This document shows, piece by piece, positions 18,528-28,073 of a stretch of DNA of 64,000 bases. The translations under genes were made by a program, and so were the position numbers. Under the pieces are notes generated by a model. It was not told the origin of the DNA and made no database searches. It was given only the letters and a program-made list of their open reading frames with translations. Every line of letters starts with the position of its first letter. Position 1 is the stretch's first letter. This DNA is from Chitinophaga sp. H8. GTDB lineage: Bacteria > Bacteroidota > Bacteroidia > Chitinophagales > Chitinophagaceae. The stretch is taken from assembly GCF_040567655.1 (NCBI RefSeq), contig NZ_JBEXAC010000001.1:1860001-1924000 (forward strand), in the 5' to 3' direction.

Positions 18528-19688
18528 TTATTCTTCTCCAAGAACAAATGCAAAGTGTGCCGGAATATCACCGGTAGTAACAGACCATTTCTGTTTCCCA
18601 TCTTTAGTGAAGCTGTATAATGTACCAGGCGCTGTAAAGCCCTTGGCATCCGTCAGGAATATTTCTCTTGTGATGGGGTTTACGGCTATGCCATAGGGCA
18701 TTTTGATCTTATCGGTGGTGCCATCAGTAATATAGTTTTTACCGATCACTGTTTCCTGTTTTACATCTACCATATTATAGGAGATGGTCCACTTGAAGGT
18801 GTTGTAATTAAATTCAGACCCGTATATATATGCGGTGTCGCCTACGATGCAAAGGTTGCTGGCTGCAATGTCGAATTGTTTTTTTACCAGGTCTGTTTTA
18901 GTGTCTATTAAAAACAACCTGGAGGGTACTTCCTGGTAATCGCCGCGGGAGGTAACATATATATCGCCGTATTGATCTGCTTTTAGCCGGTGGAGGTTAA
19001 TGGCAACATCGATCTTTTTAATTTCCTTAAAAGTATTCAGGTCTATGACAGAAACGGTACTATCATAATTAGGAACACGATAACCGCCTGAATTGGCGAC
19101 ATACAACTTTCCGTTGATAATTGCCATTTCTTCCGGCTGGTACCCCACTTCTACTTTGCGGGTTATCTGCAGGGTGGCGGTATCTACTTCCACAACAATG
19201 CCGATAGGTGCTTTGGTATCAATTTTTACAGGACCGGCGTAAGCGGAGATATATGCTTTGCCTTTATGAAATGTTACATACCGGCAATTAAGTACGGAAA
19301 TCTCTCCCAGATGTTTGGCGGTGGCAACATCCAATACATCTACTTTGTTGGATACATTGATCACTGCAAATAGTTTGTTGCCGTATATCTGAATATCATT
19401 GCCTACGTCTCCCATTTCCTTTACTACGTTGGGATTGGCTTCGGCGTAGATATTCTTTTTATAATTGCCGGTGAGATAATCATAATAATCCAGGGTAGCC
19501 TTATTACTTCCCATGTTACCTTCATTCAGCAGGTAAAAACCTTTTACCACTGTTTTATGTACGGGAGTGTCTACGGGAGTTACCACCGGAGGAATGACCG
19601 GCTCTTCCTGCCGGCATGCAGTAAGCAGCATATTACCTGATAAACAGATAAGGAGGAGGTACTTAATGGATGTTGTTCTTGTCATCAT
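18528..19688 (-). CDS. BtuG-like surface beta-propeller lipoprotein (YncE/DUF5074)
   Basis: A 386-residue lipoprotein with lipobox LLTAC near residue 25. The body is a chain of YncE-like blades (GNDIQIYGNKLFAVINVSNK, AIINGKLYVANSGGY, STVSVIDLNTFKEIKKIDV), consistent with a seven-bladed propeller of the DUF5074 group. In Bacteroides, BtuG proteins of this fold bind cobalamin tightly and sit on BtuB. Gene position directly after the BtuB-like receptor and behind a cobalamin riboswitch supports the same role here. The gap to the receptor gene is 25 nt. Confidence 0.85.
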   Translation of the reverse strand: MMTRTTSIKYLLLICLSGNMLLTACRQEEPVIPPVVTPVDTPVHKTVVKGFYLLNEGNMGSNKATLDYYDYLTGNYKKNIYAEANPNVVKEMGDVGNDIQIYGNKLFAVINVSNKVDVLDVATAKHLGEISVLNCRYVTFHKGKAYISAYAGPVKIDTKAPIGIVVEVDTATLQITRKVEVGYQPEEMAIINGKLYVANSGGYRVPNYDSTVSVIDLNTFKEIKKIDVAINLHRLKADQYGDIYVTSRGDYQEVPSRLFLIDTKTDLVKKQFDIAASNLCIVGDTAYIYGSEFNYNTFKWTISYNMVDVKQETVIGKNYITDGTTDKIKMPYGIAVNPITREIFLTDAKGFTAPGTLYSFTKDGKQKWSVTTGDIPAHFAFVLGEE

Positions 19689-19713
19689 ATTTTAGGTATT
19701 TCAGTATTTATGT

Positions 19714-21729
19714 TTAAATATTAACTGCCAGGGTAAACTTGTAATTCCTGCCTGGCATTGGATAGCTTAAAACCACGTCATAATATTGGTTGAACACATT
19801 ATTGACCTGTGCAGTAATCTTACATCCCACCTGCTTAAACTGTAGTGATCTGGCCACAGAGATATCACTGGTATACCAAGGTTGCAGGTGGTTCTCGGGT
19901 ATATTGGCTTTGCCGTTGTAGCGTTCTCCATTGTACAACAGGCTGTAGTTGAGATCCCAGTTTTTATAGCTGGTATTCGCTGCCAGGGATCCACTATGCC
20001 AGGGAATGTATACGATCTGATGACGATAGTAGAAATCTTCCGGATCTGTAAAGTCCTGGGCTTTCTGATAGGTATAGGAGAGCCGGGTATTGAGCCGTAC
20101 CTTATTTTGCCATTGCCAGGCTGCCTGGGCCTTTACATCTATTCCCCTGATCTGCACAAATCCCAGATTCATCATAGTCCACCGGAATTGGCTGGCTGCC
20201 GGCATGGCTACAATCTTTTCCGTTATTTCATTATAATAAACATCTGTTTCCAGATTGATGTGCTGCAGGGCTTTATGCTCAAATACCCTGGTATAGGTAG
20301 CGCCTAAGTTATATTGTGTAGCAAATTCCGGCTGGAGATTAGAGTTGCCGAGGTCTGTGTAATAGAGATCGTTAAAAGTGGGCATCCGGAAGATCCGCTT
20401 ATAGAATGCCCTTATATTAAAGGCAGGCGACAGGAATGGCTGCCAGGAAATAAATACCGCAGGGGTAAATTCCTGCCGGGGAGGGGCTACATATTTCACC
20501 TTCACGGTTTCATTCACAATAGTAGCCAGAACACTGGCCTGGGCTTTGAAGCGGGAAAAATGTATGGCAGAGGCCGCAGCAACTAAAGTGGTATACCGTA
20601 CCGGATATTGAAATTCAGGAAGGTCGGCATCCAGTTTATTCCATTGGAAGTCGCCGGAAAGGCTGATATCCCAGAATGAGGTGAGTGCATATTGATTAGC
20701 TGCGGAGAAGTAAAATTCTTTTTGACGGTAATGATTGTCGACCTGTAATGCTGCGGTATCGGGAGCTACATAGCGGGTATAGTCGTCTGCATACTTGGCA
20801 TTTAACAACAAGCTGTATTTTTTACTGACATCCTTACGGAAAGAGGATTGTATAAAGAGGTTTTCATCCCATTGTCTGTCTATATGGCCAAAAACACCTT
20901 TAACCACAAACCCGGGTAGGCCACGTTCTGCATTATAGTAGTAAACCTTAGTACTCCATTCGCCCTTGTCTATTATTCCGTTTAGTCCTCCTTCCAGTCT
21001 GAAGGCATTTACATCTCCGTTTTTTCTGATAGCGGTGGTATCGTATCCATTTTTCTTTTTGTACCTGAACTTATACCGGCCATGTGCCTGCGTCCATTCC
21101 GCACTAATGGTGCTGTTAATACGCCTGTTTACTTTTTGCTGCCATAACAGAGAGGGGTTGATCAACCCAAAGGAGCCTGTTTTAAAGGTGGCCCGCAGGT
21201 GCGTATGTTCCCCTTCGGTAAACCGGGGTTTAAGAGAAGTTAAATAGATGGATCCTGCAGAGCCATAGTCTTTGGCAGGCTGGAAGATGGTGCTTTTCTG
21301 GCCGTTATACAGGGCTATCTGTTCCATATTATCCAGGGAAAATTTCCCCAGGTCAATCTGTCCGTTTTGCGCATTGCCCAATTGTATGCCGTCATAAAAA
21401 ACACCCAGATGGTTGGTGCCCATACTGCGCACATCTACTGTTTTTAAGCCACCTATACCGCCATAGTCCTTTATCTGAACGCCTGAGAAAAACCGCACAG
21501 CATCTGCTACGGAATGGCTGTTCAGCCTTTCCAGCTCTTTCCCTTCGAGTGTTTGTGCCGGTATTATTTCCTGAGCTGGACGCAGCCCCTTTACGGCAAT
21601 TTCTTTCAGCTGTTTAATGGTGAGGCTATCCTTTTCCTGCGCGCAAACAGGCAGCACAAAACATACAAGTAAGCAAGCAAAGCCATATAGCTTTGCTACC
21701 CTTGAACGCATGCATTCATTGGTACACAT
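19714..21729 (-). CDS. btuB: BtuB-like TonB-dependent cobalamin receptor
   Basis: A 671-residue outer-membrane receptor with signal peptide (ends PVCAQ), TonB-box-like segment, plug (IPAQTLEGKELERLNSHSVA; VDVRSMGTNHLGVFYDGIQL) and a barrel ending in KFTLAVNI. It has no STN or carboxypeptidase-like domain, unlike the receptors at 12.5 and 59.1 kb, which fits a BtuB/FepA-type transporter. A cobalamin riboswitch lies about 135 nt upstream, and this is the strongest evidence for the ligand. Start could be the first ATG (21729) or the ATG at 21711, which places the signal peptide closer to the N-terminus. Confidence 0.86.
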   Translation of the reverse strand: MCTNECMRSRVAKLYGFACLLVCFVLPVCAQEKDSLTIKQLKEIAVKGLRPAQEIIPAQTLEGKELERLNSHSVADAVRFFSGVQIKDYGGIGGLKTVDVRSMGTNHLGVFYDGIQLGNAQNGQIDLGKFSLDNMEQIALYNGQKSTIFQPAKDYGSAGSIYLTSLKPRFTEGEHTHLRATFKTGSFGLINPSLLWQQKVNRRINSTISAEWTQAHGRYKFRYKKKNGYDTTAIRKNGDVNAFRLEGGLNGIIDKGEWSTKVYYYNAERGLPGFVVKGVFGHIDRQWDENLFIQSSFRKDVSKKYSLLLNAKYADDYTRYVAPDTAALQVDNHYRQKEFYFSAANQYALTSFWDISLSGDFQWNKLDADLPEFQYPVRYTTLVAAASAIHFSRFKAQASVLATIVNETVKVKYVAPPRQEFTPAVFISWQPFLSPAFNIRAFYKRIFRMPTFNDLYYTDLGNSNLQPEFATQYNLGATYTRVFEHKALQHINLETDVYYNEITEKIVAMPAASQFRWTMMNLGFVQIRGIDVKAQAAWQWQNKVRLNTRLSYTYQKAQDFTDPEDFYYRHQIVYIPWHSGSLAANTSYKNWDLNYSLLYNGERYNGKANIPENHLQPWYTSDISVARSLQFKQVGCKITAQVNNVFNQYYDVVLSYPMPGRNYKFTLAVNI

Positions 21730-21863
21730 ATAAAACCTGTTTGATGTTACATCAAAATGGCTTTCGTAATTCGGGAAAATAATCGGAAAAAATGCTCAGG
21801 CAGCCTTAGCCGGCAGATCATTTAATTTCCAAGCTTCATTCCACGAAAGCTTAAAAACGATAT

Positions 21864-22030
21864 TGCACGGCAGGTCTTCTGACTTATCTCTGTTTCTGGC
21901 GACCTTCCCATTGAAATCAACAGTGGTCATCTGGTATTGCCATAACATTAGCGAGACTTACAGCAGCGGGACTGTCCGGGATTTGCACCCGAGTTCCCTT
22001 TTAATCATTGAAGTCCGGAGCGGACAGCAA
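21864..22030 (-). promoter_or_regulatory. Cobalamin (B12) riboswitch
   Basis: On the minus strand, the core reads GGGAACTCGGGTGCAAATCC, then CGGACAGTCCCGCTGCTGTAA (+ coordinates about 21960-22000). The B12 box AAGTCAGAAGACCTGCC lies at about 21869-21885. These are the conserved elements of the AdoCbl riboswitch, in the correct order and spacing. It lies between a -7 promoter element and the btuB-like gene. Cobalamin binding should lower expression of the three-gene operon. Confidence 0.95.
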
Positions 22031-22045
22031 TGAACCAATGCGGGG

Positions 22046-22078
22046 CAAAGGTAGGATTATTTAACTTAATTAGACAAG
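22046..22078 (-). promoter_or_regulatory. Promoter of the B12 riboswitch operon
   Basis: On the minus strand, TACCTTTG (22046-22053) matches the Bacteroidota -7 consensus TAnnTTTG. CTTG (22075-22078) is a three-of-four match to the -33 TTTG, at a 21-nt spacer. The start of transcription would be near 22043, right where the riboswitch begins. Confidence 0.72.
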
Positions 22079-22165
22079 TTGATCATAATGGCTTGATAAT
22101 TTAAGGAGGGAGCAGCCCGGCCTAACCGCTATGGTAAGTCCGGTTATCCCTGATGGTTAATTTAT

Positions 22166-22173
22166 TATCTTTG
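22166..22173 (+). promoter_or_regulatory. -7 promoter element of the DtxR-type gene
   Basis: TATCTTTG is a perfect TAnnTTTG match, only 4 nt before the ATG at 22178. No clear -33 TTTG. If used, the transcript would be leaderless or nearly so. Confidence 0.6.
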
Positions 22174-22177
22174 CCCG

Positions 22178-22837
22178 ATGGGTACACAAACTTTTTCGGA
22201 AGAGAACTATTTGAAAGCCATTTATCATCTGTGTGGCAAAGAAGAAGGGAAAGCCAGTGCTACTGGCATTGCAGAAGTGCTGGGGAATAACCCTGCATCT
22301 GTGATTGATATGCTTAAAAAGCTCACAGAAAAAAAGCTTATTCAGTACGATAAGAAAAAAGGCGCCCGCCTTTCCGAAAAAGGACAAAAAGCCGCCTTGC
22401 TGGTGATCCGTAAGCACCGCTTATGGGAAGTATTCCTGCAGGAAAAATTAGGCTATACCTGGGACGAAGTGCATGACATTGCAGAGCAACTGGAACATAT
22501 TCATCATGAAGACCTGGCCGATCGCCTGGATAAATTCCTGGACTATCCTAAATACGATCCGCATGGCGACCCTATTCCCAAATCAGACGGACAAATACCT
22601 GCTGCTTCCAAAACAACCCTGATAGAAATAGAAGCTGGTAAAACCTGCCAGGTAGTAGGGGTAAGAGATACTTCCACCGCATTTTTGCAATACCTGCAAC
22701 AGTTAAAAGTAGCCATTGGCACCAACATCACATTGATGGAGAAGATCGCATTTGATAATTCTGTGATCATAAAAATTGGAAAGGGGACTGCTACTACGGT
22801 ATCCCAGAAGTTTGCAGAAAGTGTGCTGGTAATTTAA
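22178..22837 (+). CDS. DtxR/MntR-family metal-dependent transcriptional regulator
   Basis: A 219-residue repressor-type protein. N-terminal winged helix (about 5-65: FSEENYLKAIYHLCGKEEGK, ATGIAEVLGNNPASVIDMLKK). The dimerisation/metal-binding domain is about 66-130 (RKHRLWEVFLQEKLGYTWDE, EQLEHIHHEDLADRLDKFL), with the His/Glu/Cys-type ligand region. A C-terminal FeoA/SH3-like domain is about 145-219. Members sense Mn or Fe and repress metal uptake. It diverges from the B12 operon but has its own promoter, so a link to B12 is not implied. The MutS-like gene begins 43 nt downstream. Confidence 0.92.
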   Translation: MGTQTFSEENYLKAIYHLCGKEEGKASATGIAEVLGNNPASVIDMLKKLTEKKLIQYDKKKGARLSEKGQKAALLVIRKHRLWEVFLQEKLGYTWDEVHDIAEQLEHIHHEDLADRLDKFLDYPKYDPHGDPIPKSDGQIPAASKTTLIEIEAGKTCQVVGVRDTSTAFLQYLQQLKVAIGTNITLMEKIAFDNSVIIKIGKGTATTVSQKFAESVLVI

Positions 22838-22880
22838 ATACAATCCAATTATACCTGGCCGGCAAATAATAAGCAGAAAC

Positions 22881-24233
22881 ATGGCATTTGAAATAGATCA
22901 GCAAACATTACAGGACCTGGAACTGTTCAGAGAAGATAAGGGGATGCGCTCCATTTTCTCCCTGTTTAATAAAACCAGTACTCCAGGTGGAAAAGATAAG
23001 CTGAATGAAATGCTGGCCTCCCCTTCGGCAGATATTACGTTCCTGTACCAACGCAGCGAGCTGCTTAAATTCTTTATAGAACATCCGGTGCCCCAGGAAG
23101 TAGATCCTTACCGGGTGGAACTGGCAGAACATTATATGCGGCTAACTGCCGACCCGTTGCGGGACAATATTATTGATGCTACCTACCAGGGACTGAAATA
23201 CAAATGGAAGCCTACCAACGAATATTATCTAATAAAAACGGGTATAGAACAAATTACTTTTCTCCTCCATTATTTATCAGGTTTGATCAAAGGTTGGGGG
23301 GCATATTCCCTGCCAGAACAGCTGAGGCAATTAATAGCACCAGTACAAGCGTTGCTGCAGCAAAAGAAGATACAAGCAGCTGTCAATAGAAATGGCCCGT
23401 TTAATTTTTATAGTATTGCCACGTATGACCATCTATTCCGGGAGCTGCACAGAAATGAACTGACAGGTATGTTACAGTTAGTGTATACACTGGATGCCGG
23501 AGCAGCAATTGCACTTACCGCCTGTAAATACCAACTAACATTTCCGGTATACACTACTGCTGCCACGCCTATGGTAGTGTTGCACGGTGTGTTTCATCCG
23601 CTGGTGAATCAGGCTGTGCCTAATGATATTACGCTGGCGGATCATGATAATCTATGTTTTCTGACAGGCCCCAATATGGCAGGGAAATCTACTTTTTTAA
23701 AATCGGTAGGGTTGTCGGTATATCTGGCGCATACTGGTTTTCCGGTGCCTGCCCGGTATATGGAAACCACCGTTTTCAGTGGAATCATCACTACCATTAA
23801 TTTAGCAGATAATATTTCGAAAGGATACAGCCACTATTATAGTGAAGTAAAAAGGGTAAAGGATACGGCCCTTAAAATCCAGCAACGGAAGCATGTTTTT
23901 GTCATCTTTGATGAGTTGTTTCGTGGCACCAATGTAAAAGATGCTTATGATGCTTCCCTGCAAATTATTTCTTTACTGACGCAAATTAAAAGTGCCATGT
24001 TTTTCATCTCTACGCATATCATAGAGATTGCGGACCAGTTGAAAAAGCATCCCAATATCCTGTTCCGCTATTTTGAATCGGACCGGCAGTTGAATAGCCT
24101 TACCTACAGTTACAAAATAAAAGAAGGTGTATCAGCAGAAAAGTTGGGTATGCTGATCGTGCAGCAGGAAAACATACTGGATATTCTGCAGGCAGTTATT
24201 CAGGAACAGCAGGCGAAGCCGTCCGCAGGTTAG
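22881..24233 (+). CDS. MutS-like ATPase lacking the mismatch-recognition domain
   Basis: A 450-residue protein with the MutS domain V ATPase at its C-terminal half. Walker A is GPNMAGKST (263-271), followed by FLKSVGLSVYLAHTGFPVPA. Walker B lies in VFVIFDELFRGTN, and there is the MutS-type STH segment (FFISTHIIEIAD). The N-terminal half looks like the core/lever helices. It is about half the length of MutS (about 850 residues) and has no mismatch-binding domain I and no Smr domain, so it is neither canonical MutS nor MutS2. Such short MutS-like proteins are frequent in Bacteroidota; the role is unclear. Its last 38 nt overlap the convergent gene. Confidence 0.85.
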   Translation: MAFEIDQQTLQDLELFREDKGMRSIFSLFNKTSTPGGKDKLNEMLASPSADITFLYQRSELLKFFIEHPVPQEVDPYRVELAEHYMRLTADPLRDNIIDATYQGLKYKWKPTNEYYLIKTGIEQITFLLHYLSGLIKGWGAYSLPEQLRQLIAPVQALLQQKKIQAAVNRNGPFNFYSIATYDHLFRELHRNELTGMLQLVYTLDAGAAIALTACKYQLTFPVYTTAATPMVVLHGVFHPLVNQAVPNDITLADHDNLCFLTGPNMAGKSTFLKSVGLSVYLAHTGFPVPARYMETTVFSGIITTINLADNISKGYSHYYSEVKRVKDTALKIQQRKHVFVIFDELFRGTNVKDAYDASLQIISLLTQIKSAMFFISTHIIEIADQLKKHPNILFRYFESDRQLNSLTYSYKIKEGVSAEKLGMLIVQQENILDILQAVIQEQQAKPSAG

Positions 24234-24867
24234 CCAGGTAGATCATCACCCCAAACAACACGATTTCACCTACCAATATCAGCAGATAATGCAGGGAGGC
24301 TGTTTCATACTTCCCGGTTAGCCAGAAGAATAATAATGCAGATAAGGCACATACAGTGGCAGTAAGCGAAAGACCCCATTTTCCAACTTCCAGCAGTTGA
24401 TAAGCCCGGTGTATGCCCGGTGTGGAGGGGCGTACATCCCGCCTGATTTTTCCCAGCAGATAACATCCTTCAATGATATCGCAGATCCAGGGAATAATTT
24501 GTATCCAGGCCAGCACGGAAAAGAAGATCCTTCCTGAGGCTTCCATTTTGCCGGCTACCTGCATACACAGGAGAAAGATACTCCCATAAGCAGCAGGCAT
24601 GAAGATAAAGTCTACCCAGAGCTGTCCGCGTAATGCACTTAGTGTTTTTTGTTGCTGTGGTTGTGGCAGCAGGTAGATACCATTGATCAGGTTGGGCAGT
24701 TCCCTGGCAGTGGCTGGAAATTCAAGATCAAGGATACTGAATTTACGCAGTACCACATCATGGGTGTAAAAATGTTCGCTTTGCAGGTGCATGATAAAAG
24801 CGGTAAACAGTGTTACGGCCATTGTAATGCAGAGCCAGCTCCAGGGATTGATTATTTCTACTTGCAT
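24196..24867 (-). CDS. Uncharacterised four-helix membrane protein
   Basis: A 223-residue protein with hydrophobic segments at about 10-27, 90-108, 115-135 and 170-215, and no motif I recognise. It lies 20 nt downstream of the patatin gene on the same strand, so they are probably cotranscribed. Its 3' end overlaps the MutS-like gene in antisense. A lipid- or membrane-associated role can only be guessed from the patatin neighbour. Confidence 0.65.
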   Translation of the reverse strand: MQVEIINPWSWLCITMAVTLFTAFIMHLQSEHFYTHDVVLRKFSILDLEFPATARELPNLINGIYLLPQPQQQKTLSALRGQLWVDFIFMPAAYGSIFLLCMQVAGKMEASGRIFFSVLAWIQIIPWICDIIEGCYLLGKIRRDVRPSTPGIHRAYQLLEVGKWGLSLTATVCALSALLFFWLTGKYETASLHYLLILVGEIVLFGVMIYLANLRTASPAVPE

Positions 24868-24887
24868 GTATATACGGAATAAGGTGA

Positions 24888-26384
24888 TTAAATATTGCTG
24901 ACAGGTGTTGCCGGCGCGGCTTCTGTGTTGAGATCTTTCTGCATCTTTTCCCGGTCGCGCTTATAGGCTTCCCAATCAAAGGTTTCCAGAAAGTTTTTAG
25001 CTGCAATAGCTCCCAATGCAAACAATTCGATTTTGTCTTCTTTGGAGAGGAAGAAGTTGAGCCAGTTAAATTTGTCGGAAGAAAGATCTACTGTGCCAAT
25101 TCCCCGCTGATAGCCTTTGTTTTTCAGCAAAAAGTCTTTGTCATAGTAATTACGGATAGTATTAAACATGCGGCCAAAATATCCCTGCAGCGACCAGCCA
25201 TATGCATTCTGTTTTCTATCACCAGGCTTGCTGTCATTCAGATCTATTCCAAAATTAGGCAACCGGGGAGTACTGATCCGTGGATTGTAGAACAGGTTGA
25301 TCGGGAAGTTGGATAAGATCCCACCATCTACAAATCTTGCGATACCGGGAGGAGCTGTTTCATTAAAAGTATCTTTCCATGCTTTTTTGATGTCCTCATC
25401 TTTGTAGGGAATTTCTGTGATCATGTATGATTCAAAGAACACCGGAATAGACATAGAGGCCCTGATAAAACCTGCCGGTTGCAAGGTGTCAATATCTTTG
25501 CGGAAAAGGTTGCACATGGCGGGAAACTGGATCTTGTTCTGGGTAACCAGTTCGGAGGCAATGAATGTTACATCCCCCTCCAGCTCTTTTAATCCCTGTG
25601 GATGCGGTACCCTTAATTGTAGCGGAGGGCAGGTGCCGGCTTTCTTTTGCAACGCAGAAACGGTAGCTACATTATTAGTTAGTAACAGTTTTTTTATCCA
25701 GTCATAAAAATAGTCGCCGGGGTTGATCCCAAAGCCAGAGTTCTTTAACCGTTTCAGCAGGTTGGTAACATAATAGATGCCTACACCCATCAGCAGGGTC
25801 CAGAATCCACTGAGCACAAAAAAGATACCTGCCAGCACAGACAGGGCAGGGAAGCTGCTGCGCAGTCCCATTAGTACTACATCACCGGTGATCAACAGCG
25901 CCAGCACAGCTAAGATGAGGAATACCCATCTTTTGGCTTTGGTGGTAAAGTTACGTTGTGTAATAAAGTTTCTGATGATCCATCTGGCAGCAGGATGTCC
26001 ATCTACCAATGCAAAAAAGTCCAGTTCACAAATGGCTTTCAGAACCTGGTCCGACTTCTTTTCTTCTTTGGCATTGATCACTGTCATAAGTGCTGTATTA
26101 ATAGCACCTGCACTGGTACCTGCCAGCCGCAAAAAGCGGATGCCCATTTCCTCCAGTACATAAGTATAACCTACCAGGGCCACTCCAAATACACCACCTC
26201 CCTTTTGCACGAGGTTTACATATTGGTGTCCGTTGGCATCCAATACATCGGATACAATCAATGGTGTTCCTCCGGGGCCAAATTTTGCATGCAATTCTTC
26301 CAGGCATGCCTGCACACGCGGATCATTGGTGAAATCAGCTGCGGTAAGTCCGGCTGCAGCGGCTTTTTTATTCTCTAATGGCAT
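24888..26384 (-). CDS. Patatin-like phospholipase with internal membrane segments
   Basis: A 498-residue protein. The oxyanion-hole motif GGGVFG starts at residue 62, the nucleophile S91 lies in GTSAG, and the catalytic aspartate D353 in DGG (FVDGGILSNFP) completes the Ser-Asp dyad. Two hydrophobic stretches (about 153-173 and 180-207) interrupt the domain between nucleophile and aspartate, so the enzyme is probably membrane-anchored through an insertion. It should hydrolyse acyl-lipids at the cytoplasmic membrane. Followed by a small membrane-protein gene. Upstream, TACCTTGG on the minus strand is one base off the -7 consensus. Confidence 0.87.
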   Translation of the reverse strand: MPLENKKAAAAGLTAADFTNDPRVQACLEELHAKFGPGGTPLIVSDVLDANGHQYVNLVQKGGGVFGVALVGYTYVLEEMGIRFLRLAGTSAGAINTALMTVINAKEEKKSDQVLKAICELDFFALVDGHPAARWIIRNFITQRNFTTKAKRWVFLILAVLALLITGDVVLMGLRSSFPALSVLAGIFFVLSGFWTLLMGVGIYYVTNLLKRLKNSGFGINPGDYFYDWIKKLLLTNNVATVSALQKKAGTCPPLQLRVPHPQGLKELEGDVTFIASELVTQNKIQFPAMCNLFRKDIDTLQPAGFIRASMSIPVFFESYMITEIPYKDEDIKKAWKDTFNETAPPGIARFVDGGILSNFPINLFYNPRISTPRLPNFGIDLNDSKPGDRKQNAYGWSLQGYFGRMFNTIRNYYDKDFLLKNKGYQRGIGTVDLSSDKFNWLNFFLSKEDKIELFALGAIAAKNFLETFDWEAYKRDREKMQKDLNTEAAPATPVSNI

Positions 26385-26565
26385 AACCTGTTTTTAAGGG
26401 GCAGGCACCAAGGTAGTATTTTGACCGCAGAATGTCAATGTTGATATGGGATAAGATGAATAATGCTGTAGGAAAACCATGCTGTTATAAGTAAGCAATA
26501 ATTGTCCTATCTTGCCCGCTTATTTAAGTAAAGCAGGCTATTAATCCTGCAGACAAAAACCGGAT

Positions 26566-28041
26566 ATGCTTAGAATATTAGCGACTATTTTTCCCCTGTT
26601 TACCTTAATGTTGATGTCATGTGATAGTACTGGTAATAAAGCTGCCGGAGGAAACCAGACCGATAGTACTATGGTGGCCAGAGATACGGCAGCGGCCGAT
26701 CCTGCTGTATTGCCTCCCATTCCTTTTAATGAATTCCTGCTGAAAATTAAAACGGTAACATTACCACTTGATAAAGCTGCACTGAAAGACACCGATCTTA
26801 AAACGCTGTACGGAAGGTATGAGGTGTATACTGCTGTCAGTGCCGGCAAACTGTCTTTACCCAATGGTAATACCCTTATTGTGTATGCCGGGCAGGTAGA
26901 TAGTGATATAGAGGAAGTTTGGATGATTACCTATACACCGGAGGGAAAGGAAATCTCCAGCATAATGGAAGGAGGGTACCATAATGAACGTAGCGGAGTA
27001 GAAGAACCGGAGCGTACGGAACAGCATTTTACCATTCATAAAGACAGCCTCATAGAAATAAGAGAGCATTATATGAAATGGGCAAAGACCCAGACAACAG
27101 ATACTACCTGTATCCGGTTTTATGAGGTGCGTACAGATGGCAAAATAGACCGGCGGGCAAAGGATACAGAATCATTTGCTGCCTACCAGGAGCGTTTCCC
27201 ATTGTTAACGCTGCCCCTTACCATTAATAAGGTTAGTTATGCAGGGCTTACCGCTGTGTCCAAGCTTACTCCTTATTACAGGTTTGAGGATTATATTTAT
27301 TATGACTGGCGTGTATACGCCTACGGGAGAATATCCTTGCCTGGGAAGGGGCCGGTATTATTGTATATAAATGAAGCGGCAGAAGAAGGGGAGAGTATCA
27401 TTGCGCCATCAGTAGAGCTGGTTAGCTATAGTCCGGCAGGCGCAAAAAAGGACCTGATGAAGATTGCAGGCGGGGATGGCGGAGAAGGCGGCTATACAGA
27501 TTATACCAATACCCGTATTACGCCGGATGGTATGATAGCGCTGACAGAAAGCACTGTGGTGCATGGTGAATACCTGGAGTTTAATAATACCTATACGATT
27601 ACCTATGATATGCAGTACCAGGTAGATGCCTCCGGCAAGTTTAAACCGCTGGGAGCTACCCGGATAGAATATGCTCTGACTGAATACGATACTGACAATA
27701 TGAAGGCCTATTTCGACAGGAAAAAAGAGGAGCCTGCCGGAAACTGGGAGGAAGTACAATTTACTATTCCAGGCAGTAAAATTGTGGTAGGGATTTACAG
27801 TTATTACAAAAACGGGGAATGCCTGATGGAGTTATTTACTTCCGGAAAGGATAATCAGAAGATCGACGCCTATCCATTATACATTACCCTGAAAACGAGC
27901 CGCTATGAGGAGGTGTCTTTTCTGAAGCTGGAAAATGAAAGCGAAGGGGAAACGGATAGAGGAGCACTAATGGGGCCTGTTACTATTAAACTGAAAAATA
28001 AGGCCTTACAGATTGACCGGCAGGGCCGGTTTATTAAATAA
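26566..28041 (+). CDS. Lipoprotein of unknown function
   Basis: A 491-residue lipoprotein with lipobox LMSC (C19) and a low-complexity A/T/D-rich linker (about 20-50). The remainder is beta-rich and acidic, with no motif I recognise. Residues about 60-170 and 210-330 look like two related halves: both contain a tyrosine-rich strand segment, a VYAGQ/LYINE-type strand and a YTPEG/YSPAG-type turn. An internal duplication is possible. It precedes the acyl-CoA dehydrogenase by 32 nt. Confidence 0.7.
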   Translation: MLRILATIFPLFTLMLMSCDSTGNKAAGGNQTDSTMVARDTAAADPAVLPPIPFNEFLLKIKTVTLPLDKAALKDTDLKTLYGRYEVYTAVSAGKLSLPNGNTLIVYAGQVDSDIEEVWMITYTPEGKEISSIMEGGYHNERSGVEEPERTEQHFTIHKDSLIEIREHYMKWAKTQTTDTTCIRFYEVRTDGKIDRRAKDTESFAAYQERFPLLTLPLTINKVSYAGLTAVSKLTPYYRFEDYIYYDWRVYAYGRISLPGKGPVLLYINEAAEEGESIIAPSVELVSYSPAGAKKDLMKIAGGDGGEGGYTDYTNTRITPDGMIALTESTVVHGEYLEFNNTYTITYDMQYQVDASGKFKPLGATRIEYALTEYDTDNMKAYFDRKKEEPAGNWEEVQFTIPGSKIVVGIYSYYKNGECLMELFTSGKDNQKIDAYPLYITLKTSRYEEVSFLKLENESEGETDRGALMGPVTIKLKNKALQIDRQGRFIK

Positions 28042-28073
28042 GCCTTACTTTTATTAGTATAAAAAAAGATTCT

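Noticed and set aside
19714..22177. A functional link between the DtxR-type regulator and the B12 operon
   Set aside because: They are divergent with separate promoters, and the B12 operon is already explained by the riboswitch. No palindromic DtxR-type operator was seen.
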